Assembly: GCA_017999365.1 (NCBI GenBank)
Contig: JAGNLW010000001.1
Span: forward strand, 442,239-506,238
DNA: 64,000 nt
Direction of reading: 5' to 3'
Source: Candidatus Aminicenantota bacterium
Lineage (GTDB): Bacteria; Acidobacteriota; Aminicenantia; Aminicenantales; Saccharicenantaceae
The notes beneath the pieces are model-generated. The model was not told where the DNA came from, did no database searches, and saw only the letters and a list, made by a program, of their open reading frames with translations. How positions within the stretch are numbered: the stretch's first letter is position 1; each line of letters opens with the position of its first letter. Shown here in pieces: positions 43,793-51,519 of this stretch. The translations under genes and the position numbers were made by a program.

Positions 43793-44003
43793 GGCGAGAC
43801 TCCTCGAAAAAGTAATGAGGCTGGATTCTACGCCCGGCGCGCGTGTCAGGGCAAGGGCGTTATTGCGGCCGCGATCGCGGGTCGAGACCATTCGGTCTCT
43901 TAAAGATGCTCTGTGGAAGGGGGTTCATTGAGTTAGTACAGCGGGCCGGGCGACGGACCATAAAATGCGAACAATGCCGTGCATCAACATGGGAACATGG
44001 GGG

Positions 44004-44055
44004 GAAAACGTGGCGTGCCTGAGAGGATTCGAACCTCCGACCTTTGGATCCGGAG
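44004..44055 (-). repeat. Left attachment site: tRNA-Arg(CCG) 3' half
   Basis: Minus strand: anticodon loop sequence CTCCGGA, TCCAA stem half, T-arm GGAGG-TTCGAAT-CCTCT, acceptor CAGGCAC, discriminator G and encoded CCA. The matching 5' half (acceptor GTGCCTG and D-arm) is absent, so this is a displaced fragment and not a gene. The 52-nt segment is identical to 55640-55691. Confidence 0.85.
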
Positions 44056-44142
44056 AACGGCGGAGCGCCGGATTATACAGTTGATATCAATGATAATACG
44101 GCCGATAAAAAGTGGGTCTGAGCCGTATTTGGGCCGTCATCT
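44038..44142. repeat. att core plus element arm, copy 1 (105 nt)
   Basis: Aligns without gaps to 49559-49663 and differs at about a dozen positions. It contains the core CGACCTTTGGATCCGGAG, a small palindrome (GGCGGAGCGCC), TTGATATCAA, and paired short motifs AATACGGC and GCCGTATT that look like integrase arm sites. Confidence 0.75.
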
Positions 44143-44155
44143 TTTCGACCCCTGA

Positions 44156-45250
44156 TCATCCGAGGAGCCACTTCCAGACGGGTACCAAGCGAATCGTCTT
44201 GCCCTCGGCGCTCCGGGAGCTTTCTTGGTCATAGGTCAGGATGGCACCCCGAGCGATCTTCAGCTCATGGCGCGCTTCGGCCAGGCCATTGAGTTCGCGC
44301 TCTCCCGTCTTCCCGGCCAGCTCCCAGCAAACCTGCCAGGCTGCCAAGGGCCGCGTCCCTTCCTAGACGACAAAATCGCACTCGCCCTTCCCCTTGAAGT
44401 ACATCGTGCGTTTGCGCCGGCGCAGGAGTTCGAGGGCTACGACGTTTTCGAGCAATCGTCCCCGATTCTCCGAGAACGACCCGCCCAGCAGGGAGAACCC
44501 CGTGTCGATGAGGTAGGCCTTTTCTGGATTCATCATCCGCTTGCGCGGCGAGAAATCGAACTTCTCTAAAGCCAAGAGGAAGAAGACCTCCTCGAGGCGG
44601 TGGAGATACTCGGCAATGCTCCGTTTGCTCCCCGGCAGGCCGTGGGATTTCAGTTGCCCCGCAAAGCCCGAGATCGAAAACAGGGAGGCATAGGACTCCA
44701 GCATGTTCCGCATCACGAGGTCAAGGAGGTGCCGGGCCCGGATCCCGTATCTATCGAGGACGTCTTTATGGAAGACGGTGTCAAAAAAGGAGAGAAATTC
44801 CCTAAACGAAAAAGGCAAGATCAGGCAATCCTCATACTTGCCGCGCAATTCGGTCGCGATCCCGGAGGCCAGGACCTTTGTATTGCTGCCGGTGATAACG
44901 ATCGCGCATTTCCGGGTGCTGTGCAGAGTTCGGAGGATCCGGCTCCAGGAGGGCAGGCGGTGGACCTCGTCGAAAAACAAGTAGCGCGGCGCTTTACCCG
45001 AGAGCTTATGAAAGGCGGAGAGAAGCCGGGCGATATCGTCCGGCTGGAAACCGTCGAGACGGAGATCCTCGAGATCGACAAACAGGATCTCATCCCGGGC
45101 CGCTTTTCCGCTGCGGATCAGGTCCCCGATCATCTGATAAAGCAGATAGGTCTAACCGGCCCGGCGCGGGCCAACGACGGCGATGATGGACATCGAGAAC
45201 ATCTCCGCTTCCCAGGTCTCGGAGTTCAACAAGGAGCTCGCCGCCCAGGT
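44156..45250 (-). pseudogene. AAA ATPase/DUF4143 gene inactivated by two in-frame TAG codons
   Basis: Conceptual order: AVVGPRRAG-stop-TYLLYQMIGDLI (Walker A with TAG in place of the lysine, 45152-45154), LFFDEVHRLPSW (Walker B), IVITGSNTKVL, then the DUF4143 region ending CDFVV-stop-EGTRPLAAWQVCWEL (second TAG at 44363-44365) and the typical terminal VPVWKWLL. Both stops are in the same frame as the intact flanks. The family consists of antitoxin-like or DNA-associated ATPases of mobile regions. The 5' limit is uncertain. Confidence 0.78.
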
Positions 45251-45371
45251 CGAGGATTTCGCGGCGGCGGCCTCCTTCGCCCTCGCCGCCGAGGACCGGG
45301 CCGAGCTCGACCGCGTCTCCGCCCCGTTCAGGCAAGGATAGCCGAGCCTCCGGGCCTGCTTCAGCCCGTCG

Positions 45372-47021
45372 TCACCCTTCCTCCTTGATCGGCTCCAGGA
45401 CGGCATTGAGCGCGGCGATGTAGCCAAAGGTCAGCGCCGGGCCGATGGTGCCGCCGCCGGCCCAGTATCCCTGAGCCGCCGGGGAACCGATGCAGTTGCC
45501 CGCCCCATACAGCCCCGGAATGGGCCGGTCATCACGGTCCAGGACCTGCGCCTTGGCGTTGATCTTCGGGCCGCCCTTGGTATCCAGCGTCCCTCCCGCC
45601 AGGATGATCGCATAGTACGGGCCGGTCGGGGACACGGGATACATGGTGCGGTTGGGCTTGTCGTTCCCCGGGGCCGCCGGCCCGTGGAAGGCCAGTTCAA
45701 CGGGCGTCTCGCCGCGGTGGAACTCAAGGTCCACCCCGCTCTCGGCATACTGGTTGAAACGGGAGAGGCTGTCTCGCAAGTTGGCAACGAAGCTCTTGTC
45801 GAGATGGAAGCCGCCCGTCCGACCGGCCAGCCTCGTCAGCCGTTCATCTATGGCGCCGGCCAGCTCCTCGACGGTCCGGCCGGAGATGACATGCGGGGCC
45901 GGGGAGCCCTTTGGAGGAATCGGATAGCCAAATCCGGGGATCGAGCTCCAGATATCGGCGGTGCGCTGGTCATAGATCATGAAGAGAAAGAGGTTCTTGT
46001 ATTCGCCAACCACCGGGTCCCATCCGAAATGGACCTGGGTCCTTTCGTTGTACACGAACTTCTCGCTCATGACCCGCCGGCCGTGCTTGTTGACCTGGAT
46101 CATGCTGTCTCCGGGCACGACAAAGATATCGGTGGGAGGGCTTGGATTCTGGAGCACCTCTTCGAGGACGGTCTGGGCCCACCAGGCGTTCGCCATATTT
46201 GCCAGCTTGGCTCCAACGGCCGCGGCGATATGAACGAAGTCGCCCTCGTTGGTGGGCACGGCGCAACCGCCATAGACAGGACCCCTCAGATAATCCAGCC
46301 TCATCTCGGGATTCTGGGTGAACCCGCCGCTCCCAAAGATCACCGCCTTGCGGGTGCGTATCGAGATGGTCTTCTTTCCCTCCGCTATGCCTTCGACGCC
46401 GGCGACCCCGCCGTGGCCGTCAAGCAGCAGGCGGCTGGCGCGATGGTTCAACATGACGGGGATCCCGCGCTTTTCCACCGCGGCCTTCAGCTGACGGATC
46501 AGCTCGAACCCGCTTTGAACTCCTTGCCCGGTTTCGGGGTCCTTGGGGATCAAGCCGCGCCCCCTGGGCGCCTTGTTCTCGGGGAGGTGGGCGAAATAGT
46601 CAGGGAACATCCGCTGCCCGTCGAATTCCAGCCACGGGGCCGCCTGTAGAGCTTTCATCGCCGTCAACCCGTCGATAGCCGGAGCGGCGTTGTCATAGTA
46701 AGCGGCGATGAGGCTGTACTGATGTTCGTTCAGGCCAAAACGGGGGTCGCCTGGGTTGTACAACGTGGGGTAAGCGAGGCGGGCATAATACCTTATCGCG
46801 TCTTCTCGCTCGTCCCTGAGCCCCATGGCCCGCATGATCGAATTGTTGGGCGTATGGAACACGCCCCCCGACTTCTCCGTTGTCCCTCCGTACCTCCGGG
46901 CCTTTTCCAGCATGACCACCCGGGCGCCCTTTTCATGAGAAAACAGCGCCGCCGAAGAACCGGCCGCGCCGGTCCCGACCACGGCCACATCCGCCTCAAT
47001 GTCCCACTTGGTGTCTGCCAT
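45372..47021 (-). CDS. FAD-dependent oxidoreductase (fumarate reductase/3-ketosteroid dehydrogenase flavoprotein family)
   Basis: A 549-residue soluble flavoprotein. FAD-binding Rossmann motif DVAVVGTGAAGSSAALFSHEKGARVVMLEKARRYGGTT (residues ~10-48); AVIFGSGGFTQNPEM; C-terminal AGGTLDTKGGPKINAKAQVLDRDDRPIPGLYGAGNCIGS, the conserved FAD_binding_2 closure. There is no heme or flavin-transfer domain. Family members reduce fumarate or dehydrogenate steroid-like ring ketones. AAGGAGGGAAC precedes the ATG. It lies inside the tRNA-flanked island; the adjacent radical SAM gene is in the same orientation. Confidence 0.85.
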   Translation of the reverse strand: MADTKWDIEADVAVVGTGAAGSSAALFSHEKGARVVMLEKARRYGGTTEKSGGVFHTPNNSIMRAMGLRDEREDAIRYYARLAYPTLYNPGDPRFGLNEHQYSLIAAYYDNAAPAIDGLTAMKALQAAPWLEFDGQRMFPDYFAHLPENKAPRGRGLIPKDPETGQGVQSGFELIRQLKAAVEKRGIPVMLNHRASRLLLDGHGGVAGVEGIAEGKKTISIRTRKAVIFGSGGFTQNPEMRLDYLRGPVYGGCAVPTNEGDFVHIAAAVGAKLANMANAWWAQTVLEEVLQNPSPPTDIFVVPGDSMIQVNKHGRRVMSEKFVYNERTQVHFGWDPVVGEYKNLFLFMIYDQRTADIWSSIPGFGYPIPPKGSPAPHVISGRTVEELAGAIDERLTRLAGRTGGFHLDKSFVANLRDSLSRFNQYAESGVDLEFHRGETPVELAFHGPAAPGNDKPNRTMYPVSPTGPYYAIILAGGTLDTKGGPKINAKAQVLDRDDRPIPGLYGAGNCIGSPAAQGYWAGGGTIGPALTFGYIAALNAVLEPIKEEG

Positions 47022-47148
47022 AGTTCCCTCCTTTTAACCTGTCCCTTCCCGCAAGGAAAGGTGATGGAAAAGCTTGGCCTAAAATCCCTCCCTACAAAGA
47101 ATGCCCCATTCAGGGACGAGAGTCAATGGCTCGGGATCAAGTCGGCCA

Positions 47149-48492
47149 TCAGGGTGGGGCGGCCTCCGCCCTCCGTCTGCGTTCCGATGCCAGCAGGTTC
47201 CTCACGCCGCGCCGGAAGGACAGATTCACGGCCAGATTGGCGGTCAGGACGCGCGGGCTCGAGTACGGCACGGCCTTCAAGACGCGTGAGGCGACCCGGC
47301 CCGGCCCGTAAAAGGCCCGCCGGACCCGCAGATAGTTCGCGAACAGCGCCTCGCGGGAGAGCCGGCGGGGCTCGAAGCAGACGTGGTTCGTCACATAGCG
47401 GCTCCAGTCGCGCTCGACGATCCGGCCCTCCCGCTCCAGCCGGTCATGGAGCGGCGTCCCGGGGTACGGAACGAGGAGGTTGATCTGGGCCGTGTCGATG
47501 CCGCTCGCATTGGCGAACTCAAGGGTCCTCGGGAAGACCGTCTCGTCGTCGTTGTCGAACCCGAAGATCAGGCAGCCCATGACGGAGATGCCCCTGCGAT
47601 GGAGCCGCCGCACGGCCTCCTGGTAGAGCGCCGTCCGGTCCTCCGGCGGGCCGGCCTTCGTCAGGCCCGGCTGCGCCCCGATCGATTCGAAGCCGATCGA
47701 GACCCCGGCACAGCCGCTCCTCGCCATCAGGTCCATCATCTCCGGATCGCGAGAGACATTCCAGGAGGCGTTGCCGACCCAGATCTTCCTGAGGGGGATG
47801 AGCCGCTCGAAGAGGCTCTTGAAATAATCGTTCCCTTGGGCGACGTTGTCGTCGTTGAAGACGAAGGTGCGGCCGTCGAGGGCGCGGACCTCCTCAACCA
47901 CCTCCTCGACGGGCCGATAACGTGTCTTGTGGCCCATGAGGGCGGTCATGGAGCAGAACTCGCAGTTGAAAGGGCAGCCGCGCGTCGCCTGTACGGTGTT
48001 GACCGTGATGTACTCGCGCTTCCTCAGGAGGTCGCGCCGGGGGAGGGGCAGGCCGGCCATAGGGGAATCGTTCGTCGACCTGTAGATCCCCTGCATCCGG
48101 CCGGCCTCGAAGTCCCGCAGGAGGCCGGGCCAGGTGTCTTCGGCCTCGCCGGCGACGACGGCGTCGGCCTCTCCGGCGGCTTCCTCAGGGCAGGCCGTCG
48201 CGTGGATGCCGCCGAGGACGACGGGCACGCCGCGCCGCCGGTATTCCCGTGCGATCCGGTAGCCCCTCATGGCGTTGGCCGTAAGGATCGAGATCCCGAC
48301 GAGGTCGGCGGGCCGGCCGTAATCGATCGCCTCGCGGTCGTCGTCGACGATGGAAATATCGTTCCCAGGCGGCGTCAGGGCCGCGACCATGGCCAGGCCC
48401 ATGCCCGGATAGCGATGGGACTTGGCCTGCTTTTTGTTGGCTTGAGCCCCGTCGATGTGGCGATGGGAGGGATAGATGAGTATGAGCTTCAT
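47149..48492 (-). CDS. B12-binding domain radical SAM protein
   Basis: A 447-residue protein. The N-terminal ~120 residues form a cobalamin-binding-like Rossmann domain (LVGISILTANAMRGYRIAREYRRRGVPVVLGGIHAT). The radical SAM cluster motif CxxxCxxC is Cys173, Cys177, Cys180 in RGCPFNCEFC. Later SAM-binding segments are GVSIGFESIG and GCLIFGFDNDDETVF. Enzymes of this type perform methylations or ring rearrangements on lipids or natural products. Good promoter upstream; TAGGAGCGG precedes the ATG. Confidence 0.88.
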   Translation of the reverse strand: MKLILIYPSHRHIDGAQANKKQAKSHRYPGMGLAMVAALTPPGNDISIVDDDREAIDYGRPADLVGISILTANAMRGYRIAREYRRRGVPVVLGGIHATACPEEAAGEADAVVAGEAEDTWPGLLRDFEAGRMQGIYRSTNDSPMAGLPLPRRDLLRKREYITVNTVQATRGCPFNCEFCSMTALMGHKTRYRPVEEVVEEVRALDGRTFVFNDDNVAQGNDYFKSLFERLIPLRKIWVGNASWNVSRDPEMMDLMARSGCAGVSIGFESIGAQPGLTKAGPPEDRTALYQEAVRRLHRRGISVMGCLIFGFDNDDETVFPRTLEFANASGIDTAQINLLVPYPGTPLHDRLEREGRIVERDWSRYVTNHVCFEPRRLSREALFANYLRVRRAFYGPGRVASRVLKAVPYSSPRVLTANLAVNLSFRRGVRNLLASERRRRAEAAPP

Positions 48493-48507
48493 GACTCCGC
48501 TCCTATA

Positions 48508-48536
48508 ATTATCGCCAGATCAGCCCGATGTGTCAA
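48508..48536 (-). promoter_or_regulatory. Sigma70-type promoter of the radical SAM gene
   Basis: Minus strand: TTGACA, 17-nt spacer, GATAAT. Confidence 0.6.
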
Positions 48537-48593
48537 AAGGGACGACGCCGGGCCAAAGCCGGGTCGGGACGGGTTCGGCCGGCGCCCTCAGGC

Positions 48594-48622
48594 TTGACTT
48601 CGGCCCCGGGCCCGGATACTTT
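48594..48622 (+). promoter_or_regulatory. Sigma70-type promoter giving a leaderless transcript
   Basis: TTGACT, 17-nt spacer, TACTTT, then only GGGCCC before the ATG at 48629. No ribosome-binding site lies between. Confidence 0.65.
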
Positions 48623-48628
48623 GGGCCC

Positions 48629-49075
48629 ATGAGAGAAAGAGCCTTGCTTCTCCTCGCGTTGTTCGGCGTGGCTATGGCCCACGTCGAAGGCGTCGCGGTC
48701 GTTTACCTGAGGAAGGCCCTGGGGATGATCGATTCCGAATCGAACCGGGAGTCGGTCGAAAAGCTCCCTCGGCGCTACCTCCATATTGAGAGGAGCCGGG
48801 AGGCGGCCACGATCGTCATGCTGGCGGCCGTCGCGTGCCTGACGGGCGGCGGCTGGCTCGAAAGGGGAATCTTCTTCCTGTGGACCTTCGCTTTCTGGGA
48901 CCTGTTCTATTACCTGTCCCTCTATATCTTGATCAGATGGCCTCCGACCCTGAAGACGGCCGATGTCCTGTTCCTCATCCCGGCGCCGTGGATAGCGCCG
49001 GTATGGGTCCCGGTCGGCATCTCTTCGCTGACCATAATCGCCATTGCCCTTCTCTACCTGCTGCGGATGATCTAG
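48629..49075 (+). CDS. Integral membrane protein of unknown function
   Basis: A 148-residue protein with an N-terminal hydrophobic helix (LLLLALFGVAMAHVEGVAVVYL) and three further membrane helices: EAATIVMLAAVACLTGG, FFLWTFAFWDLFYYLSLYIL and a C-terminal IIAIALLYLLRMI. The ATG at 48629 is chosen because the promoter puts the transcript start there; the frame extends upstream but past the promoter. Function unknown. Confidence 0.65.
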   Translation: MRERALLLLALFGVAMAHVEGVAVVYLRKALGMIDSESNRESVEKLPRRYLHIERSREAATIVMLAAVACLTGGGWLERGIFFLWTFAFWDLFYYLSLYILIRWPPTLKTADVLFLIPAPWIAPVWVPVGISSLTIIAIALLYLLRMI

Positions 49076-49118
49076 CCGGGCCTCCGGGCGGCGCCTTCAA
49101 GCCTCGCGCCGACGGCCG

Positions 49119-49425
49119 CTATCCCTTCCGGTCCTTCCGTGCGGCATACTGCCGCACCTGGTAGGCGAAGGCCTCGAGGCGCGTCCGCTCCGAGGCGTGC
49201 TCCGACCCCGTGTAGATGAAGGTCGGGATGGGGACGTGGTCGAAGTCGCTCCGGACTCCGGCCGGGATGGCCGCCGAGGACGCCGGCGACGACAGAGCGG
49301 AAGGCTTGGGCGGAGTCGCCGCGTTTGGGGGCCTCCGCGGAGGCGACGTGCCGCAGAGAGCCGTCGAGGAGAACGGCCTTGGCGGCCGAGGACCCGATAT
49401 CGATGCCGAGGACGAGAGAATCCAT
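49119..49425 (-). pseudogene. Decayed BadF/HgdC-type activase joined out of frame to another gene's 3' end
   Basis: From 49425 the frame reads MDSLVLGIDIGSSAAKAVLLDG, the nucleotide-binding start of the BadF/BadG/BcrA/BcrD ATPase family (activators of 2-hydroxyacyl-CoA dehydratases), for about 50 residues. In a different frame the last part reads DFDHVPIPTFIYTGSEHASERTRLEAFAYQVRQYAARK, ending at 49119, which resembles the C-terminus of 2-hydroxyacyl-CoA dehydratase subunits (RxEAF). Most of both genes is missing. The second assignment is tentative. Confidence 0.55.
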
Positions 49426-49522
49426 CCAATCACCCTGCCCTCTCGCACCCATGATATCGGGAATCCTGAGATGATTCCAGCTCAGCGCCTGGCTTGTCTC
49501 CCGTATCTTCGCCAGAACGATT

Positions 49523-49663
49523 TGGGTCATATTTGTGCCACATCAGGGGGCAAATGTACGACCTTTGGATCCGGAGAACGGCGGAGCGCCGGATTATGTG
49601 GTTGATATCAATGATAATAGAGCCGCAAAACTGTGGGTCTGAGCCACATATGGGCCGTCATCT
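49523..49663. repeat. Internal attP-like site: right arm, core and left arm
   Basis: Left of the core lies GTGCCACATCAGGGGGCAAA, which recurs near 55533 at the island's right end. The core CGACCTTTGGATCCGGAG is at 49559-49576. To its right is a copy of the arm found at 44056-44142, here with TATGTGG and CCACATA as paired motifs. An arm-core-arm order is what a junction between two tandem elements, or an unintegrated attP, would have. Confidence 0.7.
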
Positions 49664-49801
49664 CCCGGGCCTTTGGGCTTTTGACTCCGATTTCTAACCG
49701 GCAAGTGTGCCACTTAACCGCAAAGGAAACTAAGGCAAGATGAAAAAAGCGGAGATAAACTCGATGGGATTTATGCGATACTTGGCTAAGAGGATAGTGA
49801 A

Positions 49802-50899
49802 ATGAAGCCCTACCAACCCCGCGCCCTCCCAATCAGGGAAATCGATTGGCCTGACCATGTAACGATGATCGGAAAGGCGAATGCCGCATTAGCGAGATTC
49901 GACGGCATGATCCAGAATATCGTGAATCCGGACGTAATGCTTTCCCCTCTTACTACGCAGGAAGCCGTGCTTTCTTCTCGGATCGAGGGCACACAGGCAA
50001 GCATGGAAGAAGTCCTTAGATTCGAGGCCGATCCAACCGAGCCCATCGAGCCCTCGCGCGAGTCCGATATCAAAGAGATCCTGAATTATCGAAAAGCTAT
50101 CGCCCATGCCGTAAAGAAGATCAAAGAGCGGCCATTTTGCCTCAATCTCCTCAAGGAACTCCACGCCATCTTATTGGATAGTGTCCGAGGCAGAGATAAG
50201 GCGAGGGGGCTGTTCAGAAAAAAGCAAAACTATATCGGGCCGATGGGCGCGCCGATAGAAAAGGCCTCGTTTGTGCCTCCGACCTGGGAAAAGGTCGAGC
50301 CCTCGATGGGTCAATGGGAAGTCTATTATCATTCGGACGAGAAGGACCGACTTGTACAACTGGCGATCCTCAAGGCCCAGTTTGAGCTCATACATCCTTT
50401 TCTCGACGGTAATGGGAGGCTGGGCAGGATGCTTATCCCTTTGTTCCTCTACGAGAAAGGCCTCCTCTCTCGTCCCGTCTTTTACCTGAGCGCGTATCTG
50501 GAGAAGAACCGGGAGGCATATTACCGGAAGCTCCGCGCGCTATCCGTCGATAACGACTGGAACGGGTGGGTAGCGTTCTTTCTTCAGGCCCTCGAACGCC
50601 AAGCGGTCGAGAACGCGGAAAAAGCGAAGCTTATCATTTCACTCTATGAGAAAATGAAGGCGGAAATCCCCAAGGCCGTGAAATCTCAGTACGCGGTGGC
50701 TGCGATCGATGCTCTTTTCAAGCGCCCTGTATTTCAGAGCAAGAATTTCATAGCTCAGTCAGGGATTCCGAGAGACAGCGCCCTGCGAATCCTCCGCGGT
50801 CTGAAAGCGAAAGGCTTCATTGACGAGATCCGTCCCGGCAAGGGAAGGCGGGCAGCAGTTGCCGTGTTTCCTGAACTGCTCCGGATCACTAGGGAATAG
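49802..50899 (+). CDS. Fic family protein (class II, with inhibitory helix and C-terminal winged helix)
   Basis: A 365-residue protein. N-terminal inhibitory motif SSRIEG (58-63), of the class II S/T-x-x-x-E-G/N type, which blocks the ATP site. Fic motif HPFLDGNGR (198-206) with the catalytic His198. The C-terminal ~75 residues are a winged-HTH (AIDALFKRPVFQSKNFIAQSGIPRDSALRILRGLKAKGFI), as in Fic/DOC regulators. It would transfer AMP to a protein hydroxyl, likely as a toxin or self-regulated modifier. GAGGATAG precedes the ATG. It is the first gene of the defence half-island. Confidence 0.92.
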   Translation: MKPYQPRALPIREIDWPDHVTMIGKANAALARFDGMIQNIVNPDVMLSPLTTQEAVLSSRIEGTQASMEEVLRFEADPTEPIEPSRESDIKEILNYRKAIAHAVKKIKERPFCLNLLKELHAILLDSVRGRDKARGLFRKKQNYIGPMGAPIEKASFVPPTWEKVEPSMGQWEVYYHSDEKDRLVQLAILKAQFELIHPFLDGNGRLGRMLIPLFLYEKGLLSRPVFYLSAYLEKNREAYYRKLRALSVDNDWNGWVAFFLQALERQAVENAEKAKLIISLYEKMKAEIPKAVKSQYAVAAIDALFKRPVFQSKNFIAQSGIPRDSALRILRGLKAKGFIDEIRPGKGRRAAVAVFPELLRITRE

Positions 50900-51030
50900 C
50901 TTTATATTGCAGGCAAGCCACAATTCCCATTTTGTGTTTAATATTTTTACTAATATGCAACACAACGCTTCTTGTGCGCCACCCATGCAACTCAAGAGTC
51001 GGTTGTGGACGTGAGGCCAGGAGCCTGTGA

Positions 51031-51474
51031 ATGTTCGATGAGGAAGCCGAAGCGACGCTTCGAGCGCTCCAGCGGCAGCTTCAAGAACTCGAAGAGAAGC
51101 GCAATGAAATTCTCGGGCAGATCGAGCGCCTGGGGCTGGGGACGGTAGCAAAGGCCCTCAAGGTGGCGGAGGCCGGGGCGCCGGCACCGACGCGGCCAGC
51201 CCAAGCGGCCATTCCCGGGTTGTTCGAGCCAGGCAGCATACCGCCACGCGCCTCAACGCCACAGGCTGCTCCGGCCGCGGCAGCAGCATCCCAAGAGCTA
51301 CCACGGAACATCGGGCCGATCACATCGTCATCTCCGCTTACAGATAAAGTCGCACTCTTCAGATCGCTCTTCCGGGGACGTGAGGACGTTTATGCCCTCC
51401 GCTGGGAGAGCTCGAAGACCGGGAAATACGGCTACCAGCCTGTCTGCAAGAACGATTGGATCCAGGGGCTCTGA
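51031..51474 (+). CDS. TOTE-type protein, N-terminal fragment upstream of an in-frame TGA
   Basis: 147 residues. The first ~30 are a coiled coil (LRALQRQLQELEEKRNEILGQIERLG), followed by a Pro/Ala-rich linker. LFRSLFRGREDVYALRWESSKTGKYGYQPVCKNDWIQG is the characteristic entry into the archaeo-eukaryotic primase module of TOTE conflict proteins. Translation stops at TGA 51472-51474, but the same frame continues directly into the downstream part (15 further codons, RRPQIRCAGCPNREF, to the GTG at 51520). This is one gene broken by a nonsense codon. Confidence 0.8.
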   Translation: MFDEEAEATLRALQRQLQELEEKRNEILGQIERLGLGTVAKALKVAEAGAPAPTRPAQAAIPGLFEPGSIPPRASTPQAAPAAAAASQELPRNIGPITSSSPLTDKVALFRSLFRGREDVYALRWESSKTGKYGYQPVCKNDWIQGL

Positions 51475-51519
51475 CGACGGCCACAGATTAGGTGCGCAGG
51501 ATGCCCGAACCGGGAATTC

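Noticed and set aside
51472..51474. Selenocysteine codon in the TOTE gene
   Set aside because: The position is a plausible Cys-to-Sec site, but I see no clear SECIS hairpin after the TGA and no Sec genes in the window; a nonsense mutation is simpler.
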